Assembly: GCA_009733775.1 (NCBI GenBank)
Contig: WOGZ01000572.1
Span: forward strand, 1-14,174
Source: Alectoria sarmentosa
Lineage: Eukaryota > Ascomycota > Lecanoromycetes > Lecanorales > Parmeliaceae
Reading direction: 5' to 3'
Length of the DNA stretch: 14,174 nt
Positions 1 through 9,577 of the stretch are shown here, piece by piece. The position numbers were made by a program, and so were the translations under genes. Under the pieces are notes generated by a model. That model was given only the letters and a program-made list of their open reading frames with translations, did not search any database and was not told where the DNA came from. How positions within the stretch are numbered: position 1 is the first letter of the stretch; each line of letters begins with the position of its first letter.

Positions 1-180
1 CGATATTTATATTTTAAAATTAATATTTTCGATATTTATTTCTCGATGTTTATATTTTAAAGTCGATATTTTCGATATTTATATTTTAAAGTCGATATCT
101 TTGATATTTATCTTTCGATATTTATATTTTAAAATCGATATCTTCGATATTTATTTCTCGATATTTAGGTTTTTATATCG
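1..180. repeat. A+T-rich tandem array built on TCGATATTTAT
   Basis: The core CGATATTTAT, or a one-base variant, recurs at about 1, 30, 44, 64, 73, 93, 116, 136, 145 and 159, often followed by ATTTTAAA. There is a higher-order period of about 115 bp: the order of variants starting at 1 (core plus ATTTTAAAA, then core plus TTCTCGAT) is repeated starting at 116. It has no coding potential. It resembles a satellite or minisatellite in heterochromatin, and its left end lies outside the window. Confidence 0.8.
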
Positions 181-489
181 ATAAATAATAATTTATAAAT
201 CTTTTATATTTTTCTTTTTCGATATAATTATTTTTATATATTTATTAATTATATATCGATCGATTTTTAATATACATTTGATGATCTGAAAATAAATTTT
301 CAAAAAATCGTTTTTTTGCAAAAAGTGGAATTTTTTATATGAAACATCGTGGCGAATATGTTCAAAAAAATATAATCGTTTTCGGATTTCGATATTTTCA
401 TTTTTACTATTCGCGATTGATTTCATTATTATTATTTATTGAAAAAGAAAAAAAGAGAAAAAAGAAAGAGAGAGATAATCATCGTCGTC

Positions 490-1045
490 GATTTTATTAT
501 CGTTATTCGATATTTATTTTATTTATTCGACGCATATTTTATTATCGTTATTCGATATTTATTTTATTTATTCGACGTTTATTTTATTATTATTATTCGA
601 TTTTAATTCTCGCGAGAGTCGAAATCTGTGTTTTTTAAAAAATATTTATTACGCGCTCGATAATTTCATTGTCGTTATTCGAAAATTATTTCATTATCGT
701 TATTTTACGCTCGATTCATTATCATTATTCGACGCTTATTTTATTATCGTTATTCGATTTTAATTTTTATAAAAGTCGAAATTTATATTTTATTAAAACA
801 TTTTTATTATGCGTTTGAGAACTTTATTATTATTATTTAATATTTATTATATACTCAATAATTTCATTATTATTATTTAATATTTATTTTAATTATTTAA
901 TATTTATTTTAATTATTTAATATTTATTTTATTGTTATTATTCGATTTTAATTTTTATAAAAGTTCAAATTTATGTTTTTCGCACATTTTTATTGTGCGC
1001 TCGATAATTTCATTATTATTATTCGATAATTATCTTATTTATTCG
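490..1045. repeat. Degenerate minisatellite of ATT/CG-rich units
   Basis: Short units of the type TTATCGTTATTCGATATTTA are tandemly repeated (two near-identical copies around 496-575). A longer unit recurs three times: a segment beginning ATTCGATTTTAATT and followed by an AAAGTCGAAAT-type motif occurs near 596, 753 and 941, each leading into a GCGCTCGATAATTTCATT-like stretch (near 652, 810 in diverged form, and 997). The longest open frames here only reflect the repeat period (runs of Tyr, Ile, Phe and Arg) and are not genes. Copies differ mainly by C/T and G/A changes, as expected from RIP. Confidence 0.75.
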
Positions 1046-2940
1046 ACGCTCGACGTTTAAAAAAAGAAAGAAAAAAAGAAATAAAGGGTGTTAATGTATG
1101 CGATTGCAGAGAAGATGTGATTTTTCATCTTTATTATTTAGTTTTTAACGTCGTAAGTGTTGAAATTCGTGATTTTGTTATATAATTTTATTCGAGTGAA
1201 AGTGTTAAAATAATCAAATTCGTTTCACTTTTCTTATTCGACTATCGTCGAGTGTAAACTTAATAAGTCTCACATTTTTATATAGCATTTTAATTAAGTA
1301 ATTTATCATCTACTTTCAATAGCGAGATTGAATGTTAATAGATTTGATTAATATGTGACTCTGCTCTTAAATGCGAAGCAATTCTCGCGACCTTGTTAAC
1401 GTCTTAAAGTCTTTTTAACGTCGATATTCTTTTGAATTAAGGCGAGAAATAATAACGTACTTGTTACGATTTTTATATGCAATTTTAAATCTTGCTTTAG
1501 CGTATTATTTAACGAATATATTCGTCTTTTTAATAATCTTTTTCTTTAAAATAAGTCGTTAATAAAAATTAACGCGTGTTAAGTAGTTTTTATATTATAT
1601 AAATATTTAATTTCGTTCGATGCTTATTATTATATATGTTTTTCGCAATTATTTAATAATATTATCTTTTAAATATTTTATCAATTAACGTTTCGATTAA
1701 TCTTTAATAATATATTTTATAAACTTCGTATAAAACTTTAAAAATGATTATTCGATTTTTTATTTAAGTTTTTTATAAATATAAGCATTTGCTTTTTATA
1801 AAATATATAATAATGTTTTATAAAAATCGCTAAATTAATTTAAAACGTTTTAAATAATATTATAAAAGTTTATAATATAATGTCGACGTTTAAATATTAT
1901 GTGTTCGTTTATCTTTTTATTAAATTATAATATAACGTAATTAATTTGAAATAAGTTAATAAAATAATAATCTTTATTAAAAAGAAACTTATTTTGAATT
2001 TGTAATTTTTAATTCTCGAATTTAAATCTATTAATATTATTAAAAATAAATAAATTTAATAATTTAAAATTAAGTATTAATTTAATTAATTGCTCAAATC
2101 GTAATAAAGATAATAAAAATAATTTATATACTTTAAATTTATGTGTTTCAAGAAATCGATATATTTTTAGCGTTTCGAAATCTCGTAGCGAAGACGAAAA
2201 AGAAAATATAATATTATTATATAATTTTTAATCCTATAACTTTTAATTTGAAGGTTAATTTTTCGATTAATTTTTTTAAAATCGTTAATAAAGATTTTTA
2301 ATAAACAAAGAGCGTTATATTTATGATATGCGTAATTATAATAAATTAAAAAACGAATAACGAATATATAAGTTTTTATATATAAAATAATATAATTAAT
2401 AATATATAAATAATCGTGATTAAAATAAACGACGTTATAAAAAAATGTATTTTAATGTTAATATAAATTGTTAAAAAGAATTCATAATATATTATATAAA
2501 AATTTCGATATTTTCGAGTAAAATGTTAAAAATAAATTTCTTAAACAATATTCTCAGCAAAAATGAATCTTATTAAATTAAATTTAAAAGAAGTTTTATT
2601 TTTAATAAAAGAAAAATATGCTTAATGAAAATTATTATAAATTTTTTAACGAAGACGATAGTAATCTCGTTTTTGAATTAATCGAATCATTGTAAAAAAT
2701 GTGAGTGTTTTAAATAATATTTTTTTAATAATATTAAACTTCGTCGAATGTCGATAGCGATAAATATAACTTTAAAATGTTTGATAATTTTTTATATGAT
2801 AAAGAAATTCGACTTTGATATTTAAAATGTGAAAGAATATTATTTAATCGTTTATTTATCTATTAAGTTATCGTGAAAACACCATATTATTTAAGTAATA
2901 TTCTTTTAATTTCGTTATATATATAATAAATTTTTATTAT
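1046..2940. other. Decayed A+T-rich DNA, no gene recognised
   Basis: No reading frame of useful length and no RNA gene can be recognised on either strand. 1,060-1,460 keeps more non-CpG cytosines than what follows and has small inverted repeats, such as GTGAAA near 1,196 facing TTTCAC near 1,224. From 1,460 onward the sequence is nearly all A and T apart from CpG dinucleotides. It is most likely transposon debris altered by RIP, but no family can be named. Confidence 0.6.
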
Positions 2941-3400
2941 ATCATCGTCGATTCTCTGCGGGGAAACTTGATAGCGCGAAGCGAAAAAGATTATTTTTAA
3001 AAAACGATATAGAATTCGTTTTCTAATAAAATCAAATGTGATAAAGATTATAAATATTATAAAATTTGTTTTTTCGAATAATTTAATTTGATAAGGTGAT
3101 CAATTATATGATTATAAAGAAATTTCGAAGCGAAGTAAAACGAGTTAAAGAGCGAAGCGGAGAACGACTTTTTTAAAATAATTTAAAACATTCATTTCTT
3201 ATTCGTTTAAGGTGTTATTGAAAATCTAAGTGATAGAATATGTGTTCTTTCAAACGATATAGATTGCGAGGTAGGTATTTTTTGAATGTGGAATGTTTGT
3301 ATAAAAGAAAGACTCAGCGTGTTTTTTATCAGGCTCGATCGCTTGTTTCGAGCAAGTAAAAAACCCGTATATTCTCTTTATCGAGAGTACGAAAAAAACT
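2941..3400 (+). mobile_element. Less decayed stretch with LTR-like features
   Basis: This segment is richer in G and C than the DNA on either side and keeps CpA, CpT and GpG steps that are rare elsewhere in the flank. The motif GCGAAGCG, or close forms, occurs near 2,976, 3,128 and 3,152. A TATA-like GTATAAAAG lies near 3,299. It is followed by a hairpin at 3,333-3,353 (arms GCTCGA/TCGAGC, 9-base loop) and a second small inverted repeat near 3,375-3,388. A TATA box followed by a structured end suggests an LTR (U3-R) placed just upstream of the decayed retroelement-like sequence that follows. No second LTR copy or target-site duplication was found, so this is a weak inference. Confidence 0.3.
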
Positions 3401-5454
3401 TATTATAATGTTAAAATTAATATAAAGTTTAAAATTATATAAGTGTAAATAACGAAAATAATAAGTTTAGAAAATTATATAAAAGAAAAAAAGATCGAAA
3501 ATATATAAGTTTTTGAATTACGCTAAAATCGATAAACTCGATAAAATTAAATAAATAATAAAGTTAAATAAAGTACGCTTATAATAAATATCTTAAAATA
3601 TACGATTAATAATTTCGATATTATAATAATTTTATATCGAAATTTAGTTTTAAAAAATTTAATATAATTGTATATAATAATTTAATTAAATTAAATTTAT
3701 TTATAATATCGTAAAAAAATTAAATAATAATATTTAAAAAGACTTTAAAGCGAAAGTAAGCGATATAATTTTCTAAAAAAAGAATAAAAACGATGTTTAA
3801 AGAAATTATAATAATTATTATTTTAAAAGTCTTTCGTATTTTTTATAAAACGATATTTTAAAATATATTTTTATTAATATTTTTATAATCGTTTAAAAAG
3901 AAAAGTTGATTATTAAAAAAAGATATCGCGTTTTAAATAACGTTTATAATTATCGTTTAATTATTATTAAAACTCGTTTACATTTATTTTTAAACATTCG
4001 TTTAATAGAAACGTTTTTCGCGTAAAAAACGATTACGCTCGTCGTTATAATATTATTTATAATTATATTATATTTTTAATAAATTAAAGTTGTTAATTAA
4101 GTTAATATTTTTTATAAAATTAAAAATATCTTTTTTTAAATAAACTTAAATTAACTAAAATTAAAAGTTTTCGATAATAATTTATTTCGTTTATATATCG
4201 TTTAATAAAACGAAATTTTGATAACAAATTTTAAAAATATATATATAATCGTTAAAGAGTTTAAATAAAAAAATGTGTTAATTGTGAAAAAAAATAAAAA
4301 AAATGGCGAATAAACAAAAAGAAAAAAAATTAACGAAATCATTTTTGGTAAAAAAAAAAGAATTATTATATTAAAAAAAGTAATAAGGTTTTATTATAAT
4401 AAATAACGCGATAATTTTCTTTTTTCGCAATTAAGACAATTTTATATATTAATTAAATTGAATTATATATTTCGTTTTATATTTATTTTATAAATTAATC
4501 GATTTATTAAACTCACAATTAAGTAAATTTATTATAAATAAATTTCGTAAACAATCTTCGCTTTTTTAAACATTTATTTCGTTTAAAACTTAATTTTATT
4601 CGATATTATTATGTTTAAAATCTTTTATTACACAAGCGATATAGTAATTTAAAAAAAATCGTTATTCATTATTTATAAATTTTTATAAAATAAGAAATTC
4701 GATACGTTTAAAGAAAAAAGACGTAAATAATAAAGTTCGTTTACGTTAAAATTAATATAATACATTTTTATAATAATATCGATGCGCTTTTAATATAAAT
4801 TTTATTTTTAAATATTTTAAAAGTTTTTTTTTAAATATAACATATCGATAAATCGATATAAAAAAAAATTATTAATCGTTTTTATTGTTAACGTCGTATA
4901 TTTAATTAAAAAAAGATTATAAAAAAGATTTAACGTTCGTTTATTTTAATTATATTAAATAATTAAAAGTTATTATTAAAGATTACGATTTATTAATTTA
5001 AAAAATAAATAAATAATCGTTTTATAATAAAATTATGATTTTACAATTTAAAGTTAAATTTTTTTTAATAAATTTTTATTAATTTCATTTTAACGTACGT
5101 TTCGATATTTTTGAATTTTATTTATAAAATTTATTATATCGTTTTCATTTATTCGCTTTATTCGAAAATTAATTTAATTATTATTTTTATAAACGTATTT
5201 GAAAATATATTTACAAATTTTAACGTTAACGTAAATTTTCACATTAATATAAATATTATATTTAATTAATAAATATAAATTATAAAACATTATTTAATAA
5301 TTTTATTTAAATTCAATTTTTGAAATTATAATAAATTTATGTTAACAATAAATAAAATATTCGATATTTAATTTAAAAATAATATAATTATTAAATTTCT
5401 TTAAAAATCGTTTATTATACTAATTTTATTCGAATTTAATTAAAATAAAATAAT
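3401..5454. other. Decayed A+T-rich DNA, possibly 5' part of a retroelement
   Basis: No protein is recognisable. The region lies directly left of the inverted-repeat arm that carries pol-like traces on the + strand, and right of the LTR-like stretch. By position it could be the gag portion of the same element. That is inference only: every frame is closed by TAA codons, as RIP would produce. The partner sequence of the right arm, if it extends this far, lies beyond the window end. Confidence 0.4.
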
Positions 5455-5499
5455 ATTCGTTTTGCTTATAACGTAATAATTATAATAATTATAAATTAT

Positions 5500-5700
5500 A
5501 TATTTAATTACGATAATATAACAATTGAAAAATCGAATATAATTAAAAAATTTAATATTAATAATAACGTTTATTTTATTAACGTTTAAATAACGATTTT
5601 TAAAATGCAATATAATAAATATATAAGTATACGATAATTCTCGTTTTTGAAATTTTATAATATAATAATACGTTGAAATTCGATCTTTCACGAACAAAAA
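5500..5700 (+). pseudogene. Pol-frame remnant, possibly protease/pre-integrase part
   Basis: One + frame (codons beginning at 5,453, 5,456 and so on) reads about 40 codons with no stop, then continues with four stops of types RIP can create (TAA, TGA). The matching frame in the right arm has the same length and stops at most of the same places, which is expected of a once-coding sequence and not of random DNA. The pattern around residues NV, a gap, YISIR, then FLKFYN and NSIFH faintly recalls the end of a Ty1/copia protease and the start of its pre-integrase domain. No catalytic motif is visible, so the domain call is speculative. Confidence 0.25.
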
Positions 5701-5804
5701 TTAATTAAAATTAAAATTAATTATTAGAATCTCAATCGATTATAATTCAATTTTCGAAATAAAAAGAAAATTTTTGAGAGCATCGTAAAATTTATAAATA
5801 AAAA

Positions 5805-5975
5805 TGTTATAATTTTAATTTTGCAATTTGAGAAACGATTTTATCGTTTTAAGAATTTAAATAATAAAATAAAATTATATTTAATTATTGTGAAATTTAG
5901 TTTTTTGATTTAACGATCAGCGAAATTCTCGAATAAATTTATTTTCTCGAAGTTACTTCGTGACATAATTTTATA
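5805..5975. repeat. Direct terminal repeat, copy A
   Basis: This pairs without net gaps with 6,103-6,273. Shared landmarks are TGTTATAATT at the start, GAAACGA followed by TTTATCGTT in the middle, AATAATAAAATAAAAT, then ATTAGTGAAATTTA-like sequence, and ACTTCGTGA near the end. Most mismatches are C/T or G/A, as expected if the two copies were identical at insertion and later mutated by RIP. Confidence 0.65.
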
Positions 5976-6102
5976 TTAAAAGATTTAAGATTTTAAATTT
6001 AACTTTATCGACGAGAATCTTAAAGTTATATTTATAATAAATGAAAACGATTATTTGATAAAAGATTGAATTTCGCGAATCAAATTTTTAAAAGAAAAAT
6101 AA

Positions 6103-6280
6103 TGTTATAATTTCAATTTTACAATTTAAGAAACGACTTTATCGTTCTAAAAACTTGAATAATAAAATAAAATCACATCTGATTAATGTGAAATTTAATC
6201 TTTCGATCTAGCGATTAGCGAAACTTTCGAATAATTTTATTTTCTTAAAATCACTTCGTGATATAAAATTGTACGTCGCA
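6103..6280. repeat. Direct terminal repeat, copy B
   Basis: Second copy of the repeat that starts at 5,805. It keeps more C and G than copy A in several places, for example CACATCTGATTAATG where copy A has A+T forms. It ends with GTACGTCGCA, a plausible LTR end in CA, although copy A has no clear equivalent of these last ten bases. Confidence 0.6.
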
Positions 6281-7259
6281 AAAAAATAAATTAAAATTAT
6301 AATATTAAATTACGACGTATAAAAGATTAAACGATGTTAAAAGTATTTTCAAAAATTATAATTTATATTAATTATTTGATTAACGTGCTTTTAAAAAATC
6401 TATTATAAATAAATATATTTAAAAAAGATAAAAGAAAATTTATTAAACATTTTCTTTTATAAAATATCGTTTATAAAAATCTTTAATTTTAATTTGAACA
6501 CTTTTATTATTAAATTGAATTAATTAATAATTAATTCGTCGAATAAAAAATTAATAATAATTTTAATTTATCTTAAATTATAAATAAAGATAATGAAAAT
6601 GTTTAATCGATTAAATATAATAATTAAAGTTATACAATTTTGATAAAGTGATTTCATAAATCGTGAATCTTTTTAATATAAGAAAAAGGGTAATACGTTA
6701 TTTGTTAATTTATGCGTTCGTAATAATTTTATCGATTTAAATATTAATAATTACTTAATAAATGTTAATTCGAATATTTTTTAATTTTACTTTATTTAAT
6801 AAAAATAATTGCTTTTAATAATTACGTATATATTATAAATAAAATATTAAAATAATTTATTATAATAAAAAAGACGATTAAATTTAATAAAACGAATTTA
6901 TATAAAATATTTATAAAGAATTAATTTAATAAATTTGAAAAAGTAAAGATATTAATATATATAAAAAAGTTAATGTGACTCGCTTTAAATTTTCTCGATT
7001 ATTAATTTATAAAATAAAATTATTATTATTATTTCAATTAATAAAAAAACTTTCATTAAATAAAATATTTATAATAAATATATTATTATATTATAATTAT
7101 TCGTCGAATAAAAAGATAAAAGAATAACGAAATATTAATATAAAATATTATATTTATCGTTATTTTAAATTTTAATTAAAACGATTTTCGCTTCGAGCAT
7201 ATTTAATAAATTATTTATATCGCTTTTTTAAATAATAACGATTTTATTTAAAATAAAAC

Positions 7260-7605
7260 GATTATAAATGCGTGAATTATGATGTTGCGAGTTTTTATAC
7301 AATAATTTATAACCTCGTATAATTAAATCGATTTTCAATTTTTTAAATATCGTTTTAAAGATAATAATATAAAAATTAATACTTTTAAAGAAAATAATTA
7401 TTTTTATAATAATTATATTTAATATAATTAATACGAAAAACGCGATCGAAAAGAAATTATATCGTGTTATAAATTGTTTTTAAGTGTTATTTATAATGTA
7501 AATTTAATTAAAAATCGATTTTTCATTTTTTGAAAACGTTAAAATAAGTATATAAATAATAATCGCGCTTTACATTTTATATATAAATGAAATTATCAAA
7601 TAATT
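7260..7605 (+). pseudogene. Integrase-like remnant of a Ty1/copia-type retroelement
   Basis: The + frame with codons at 7,324, 7,327 and so on gives, with interspersed TAA/TGA, a run containing FKYRFKDNNIKI, then an EKRDRK segment, then NVNLIKN and finally KYINNNRAL. The spacing resembles the C-terminal half of a copia integrase core, where F..W....GI.I..SAP is followed by the AER segment holding the catalytic Glu, then ANLP..LW and A.Y..NR. The right-arm copy reads FKGNNVKINAF at the same place, closer to the family pattern (Gly before Asn, Ala where SAP is expected). Its - frame stays in phase over this whole stretch, though the Gln codon at 7,333 is a stop there. No other catalytic residue can be confirmed. 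Confidence 0.4.
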
Positions 7606-8215
7606 AATAATAATTTATTATAAAATTATCGAGACGGCGTTATTATATTGAATATTATAAACGCGATATTTTTTATATTTATTAATTAAAATTATAATAT
7701 TAAGTTTTAAAAAGTGTAAAATGTTATTAATATCACGCACGTTAAAATTAATAAAATAATTTATATTTATTTTAAAGTTTCTTTAATGCTCTTTATTTTT
7801 ATCTTAATTATTATTTTCATTTTCATTTTATAAAACGTTTATTTTAAATATAATAATTTTAATTTTATTATTATTATAATATAATTTTAATATTTTATTT
7901 TTAAATAACGTTATATTATATTAATCGTAAATGTAATTTATAAAATCGAGATTATGTTATAAAAAATTTATAATATATAAATAACGCGTAATATAGTTTA
8001 TAAATTTTTTTAAAAATTAAATAATTATTATAAAAAAATTAAAAGACGTATTTGAGAAAAAATTATTAAAAAAATAAATATTAAGAAAATTTATTAATAA
8101 ATTTTATAATAAAGAATTTTTTATATCGATTAAAATAATTTTCGATTATAATAATATTATATATAAAAAAAATTAAATAACATTTTAACATTTTATTATT
8201 ACGCGAATATTGAAT

Positions 8216-8300
8216 TTTTCGCTTATATTTATTATATAATCGTAACGTTAATAGTTTTATTCGTTTAATTAATTTATATTTATTTAGTCGAGGAAGAAAA
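8216..8300. other. Transition from A+T-rich arm to gene island
   Basis: The match to the right arm is lost around 8,215, and base composition changes abruptly near 8,290. Nothing functional is seen in between. The change is sharp enough to be an insertion or rearrangement breakpoint. Confidence 0.5.
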
Positions 8301-8356
8301 TGTATATATATCAAATAGTGGTGTATATATATCAAAAAGTGGTGTATATCTATAAG
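8301..8356. repeat. 21-bp tandem repeat, 2.5 copies, at the island edge
   Basis: The unit TGTATATATATCAAA(T/A)AGTGG occurs at 8,301-8,321 and 8,322-8,342, with a partial third copy (TGTATATCTATAAG) from 8,343. Short tandem units at a sharp composition boundary are common as subterminal repeats of fungal DNA transposons, but no matching inverted end was found in this window. Confidence 0.75.
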
Positions 8357-8371
8357 CACCCATGTTTACAC

Positions 8372-8391
8372 GATAGTACTCTGCCACTCTA
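8372..8391 (+). repeat. 20-bp motif shared by both edges of the island (left copy)
   Basis: This matches 10,869-10,888 in the same orientation at 17 of 20 positions (GATAGT, two bases, TCTG, one base, CACTCTA in common). The two copies sit close to the left and right limits of the normal-composition island, which is why the match is recorded. It could be chance or the remnant of element ends. Confidence 0.4.
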
Positions 8392-8545
8392 GGTGTGAGG
8401 CGGCAGAATCTTGGCGCCAAGGCTCGCCTACTCCATGTGGGCCCCCCGCCCGAGGGTCTATTGACCACCAAATTTGTGATTAAACAACTTCAGCACAATT
8501 TTCAAAACATCGACTCAGTGATATTGCCGTCATGGGTCGTGCACC

Positions 8546-8611
8546 GTAAGTATAGCATCCTGATCGTCTCTGCCTCTTATTTAGAAAATTAAGGTTGATG
8601 TCACTGTGGGA
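8546..8611 (+). other. RPS4 pseudogene intron 1 (decayed acceptor)
   Basis: The donor GTAAGT at 8,546 follows ATGGGTCGTGCACC, which splits a Pro codon just after the start, as in fungal eS4 genes. The coding match resumes at AAGCATCAGAAG (8,614). No AG is left at the expected acceptor, where GGGAAT stands, so the intron end is approximate. Confidence 0.65.
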
Positions 8612-8745
8612 ATAAGCATCAGAAGCGTCTCAGCGCGCCGTCGCCCTAGCTTCTGGACAAATTGTCTGGTGCCTATGCGCCTCACCCATCCCCAGGCCCT
8701 CACGCTCCGAAATTGCATGCCATTCATTGTCTTCACTCGTGACCG

Positions 8746-8800
8746 ATGGATTTGAAGAGCTCCTATCTCAATCAAGCACGTCTTTGCTGACTTCTTCCAG
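8746..8800 (+). other. RPS4 pseudogene intron 2 (decayed donor)
   Basis: The Arg codon before LKYAF is split (CG at 8,744-8,745 and A at 8,801). The acceptor CAG (8,798-8,800) and branch site CTGAC (8,787-8,791) are intact, but the intron now begins AT where GT is required. A G-to-A change, or a small deletion, would explain this. Confidence 0.7.
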
Positions 8801-9083
8801 ACTGAAGTACGCTTTCAACTCCCGCGAAACCAAGGCCGTTGTCATGCAACGCCTCATCAAAGTAGACGGCAAGGTTCGCACCGATATCACATATCCCGCC
8901 GGCTTTATGAACGTTATTCTGTCGAGAAGACAGGCGAGAACTTCCGCCTCGTCTACTATACCAAGGCCGTTTCACAGTCCACCGCATTACAACTGAAGAG
9001 GCCGAATACAAGCTGGCAAAAGTTAAGATGATTCAATTGGGCAAGGGTGGACTGCCATTCTTAGTCACGGATGATGCACGAAC

Positions 9084-9167
9084 GTAAGTTTGTTACATTC
9101 TTTCAGTCGTTAGACCAACTTTTGGTGGCATTCCTAGGTGAGGTGCTGCCGGAAAATCATGCTATAG
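9084..9167 (+). other. RPS4 pseudogene intron 3 (84 bp, sites intact)
   Basis: GTAAGT at 9,084 and TAG at 9,165-9,167 split a Thr codon between DDAR and IRY, giving a continuous match to eS4 across the junction. This is the best preserved splice pair in the pseudogene and gives its orientation independently of the protein match. Confidence 0.85.
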
Positions 9168-9577
9168 AATACGCTACTCAAACCCTGCTATCAAAGTCAT
9201 TACATGGTCAAGATCGATCTATCGACAGACAAAATCAGTGACTTCATTCGCTTTGATACTGGTGTGATCGCGATGGCCACAGGCGGTCGTAACATAGGCC
9301 GTGTTGGTGTGATCACACATCGTCAGCGTCTCAATGGAGGATTCAACATCGTGCGCATCAAGGATGCCATAAACAATTCGTTTGCTACTCGAGAAACCAA
9401 CGTCTTCGTCATTGGCAACGAGAAGCCATAAATAAACCTGCCTAAAAATAAAGGAGTTCAGAAACGCCACTGGTGGAGCTATTCTACACGACTACATGAA
9501 AGCTTGCTGAAAGTCAAAAACTGTTAACTGCCAAGAGGAGAGATCGTCGTCGTGCATATGCAATTGCAGGTCACTAG

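Larger units (their letters stand above)
5805..6309. mobile_element. 505-bp TRIM-like insertion in the left arm only
   Basis: The sequence joined across this point in the right arm (13,822 to 13,831) is continuous, while the left arm has about 505 extra bases. The extra DNA starts with TGTTATAATTT at 5,805 and has a second, diverged copy of that start at 6,103. The two direct repeats run about 170 bases each at a constant offset of 298. They end with a CTTCGTGA-type motif (5,956 and 6,254) and possibly a terminal CA at 6,280. Direct repeats of about 170 bp, TG start, total length near 480-505 bp and no coding capacity fit a terminal-repeat retrotransposon in miniature (TRIM). Exact ends and the target duplication are unclear; A-runs lie at both sides. 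Confidence 0.6.
5455..8215 (+). repeat. Left arm of a large inverted repeat (RIP-mutated transposon copy)
   Basis: This arm is the diverged reverse complement of 11,915-14,174. Anchor pairs include 5,455 with 14,174, 5,788-5,797 with 13,831-13,840, 6,311-6,320 with 13,813-13,822, 7,780-7,802 with about 12,287-12,309, and 8,201 with 11,924. Paired coordinates sum to about 19,630 left of a 505-bp insertion and to about 20,090-20,135 right of it, so the arms are otherwise nearly collinear. Differences are mostly C/T and G/A. Traces of one reading frame survive on the + strand here and on the - strand in the right arm. The simplest reading is two copies of one retroelement inserted in opposite orientations and then mutated by RIP. 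Confidence 0.85.
8532..9577 (+). pseudogene. RPS4: 40S ribosomal protein S4 (eS4) pseudogene, introns retained
   Basis: Fragments of eS4 occur in order over its whole length: an N-terminal KHQKRLSAPS, then LLDKLSG and PSPGPH, then LKYAFN, METs such as VVMQRLIKVDGKVRTD, TYPAGFM, TGENFRLVY, EEAEYKLAKVK, LVTDDART, IRY, KIDL, AMATGGRN, GRVGVITHR, FATRETNVFVIGNEKP and a C-terminal RDRRRAYAIAGH with TAG at 9,575-9,577. eS4 is a component of the small cytosolic ribosomal subunit. The copy is dead: TAG at 8,647 and TAA at 9,429 both replace an expected Trp (TGG). Frameshifts lie near 8,704-8,713, 8,919, 8,966 and 9,199-9,206. The acceptor of intron 1 and the donor of intron 2 are lost, and about 55-60 extra bases lie near 9,466-9,520. 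Retained introns show that this is a DNA-level duplicate, not a retrocopy. A functional copy must exist elsewhere, since eS4 is normally essential. Confidence 0.93.

Noticed and set aside
339..638. Plus-strand open frame of 99 codons rich in Tyr, Ile, Phe and Arg
   Set aside because: The periodic composition comes from the tandem repeat underneath, not from a protein gene.
1..1045. CRISPR array or telomere repeats, suggested by the repeated units
   Set aside because: The repeats are imperfect and contiguous, with no unique spacers, no cas-like genes and no TTAGGG-type units.
5440..5697. Minus-strand frame of 85 codons
   Set aside because: It lies opposite the + frame that is conserved between the arms, and has only low-complexity Ile/Tyr/Asn composition.
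8081..8471. Two minus-strand frames across the island boundary
   Set aside because: They read through the 21-bp tandem repeat (period divisible by three, which keeps a frame open) and into decayed DNA; no family signal.
8395..9011. Several open frames of 60-90 codons on both strands
   Set aside because: They overlap the RPS4 pseudogene in wrong frames or on the opposite strand; only the segments matching eS4 are meaningful.
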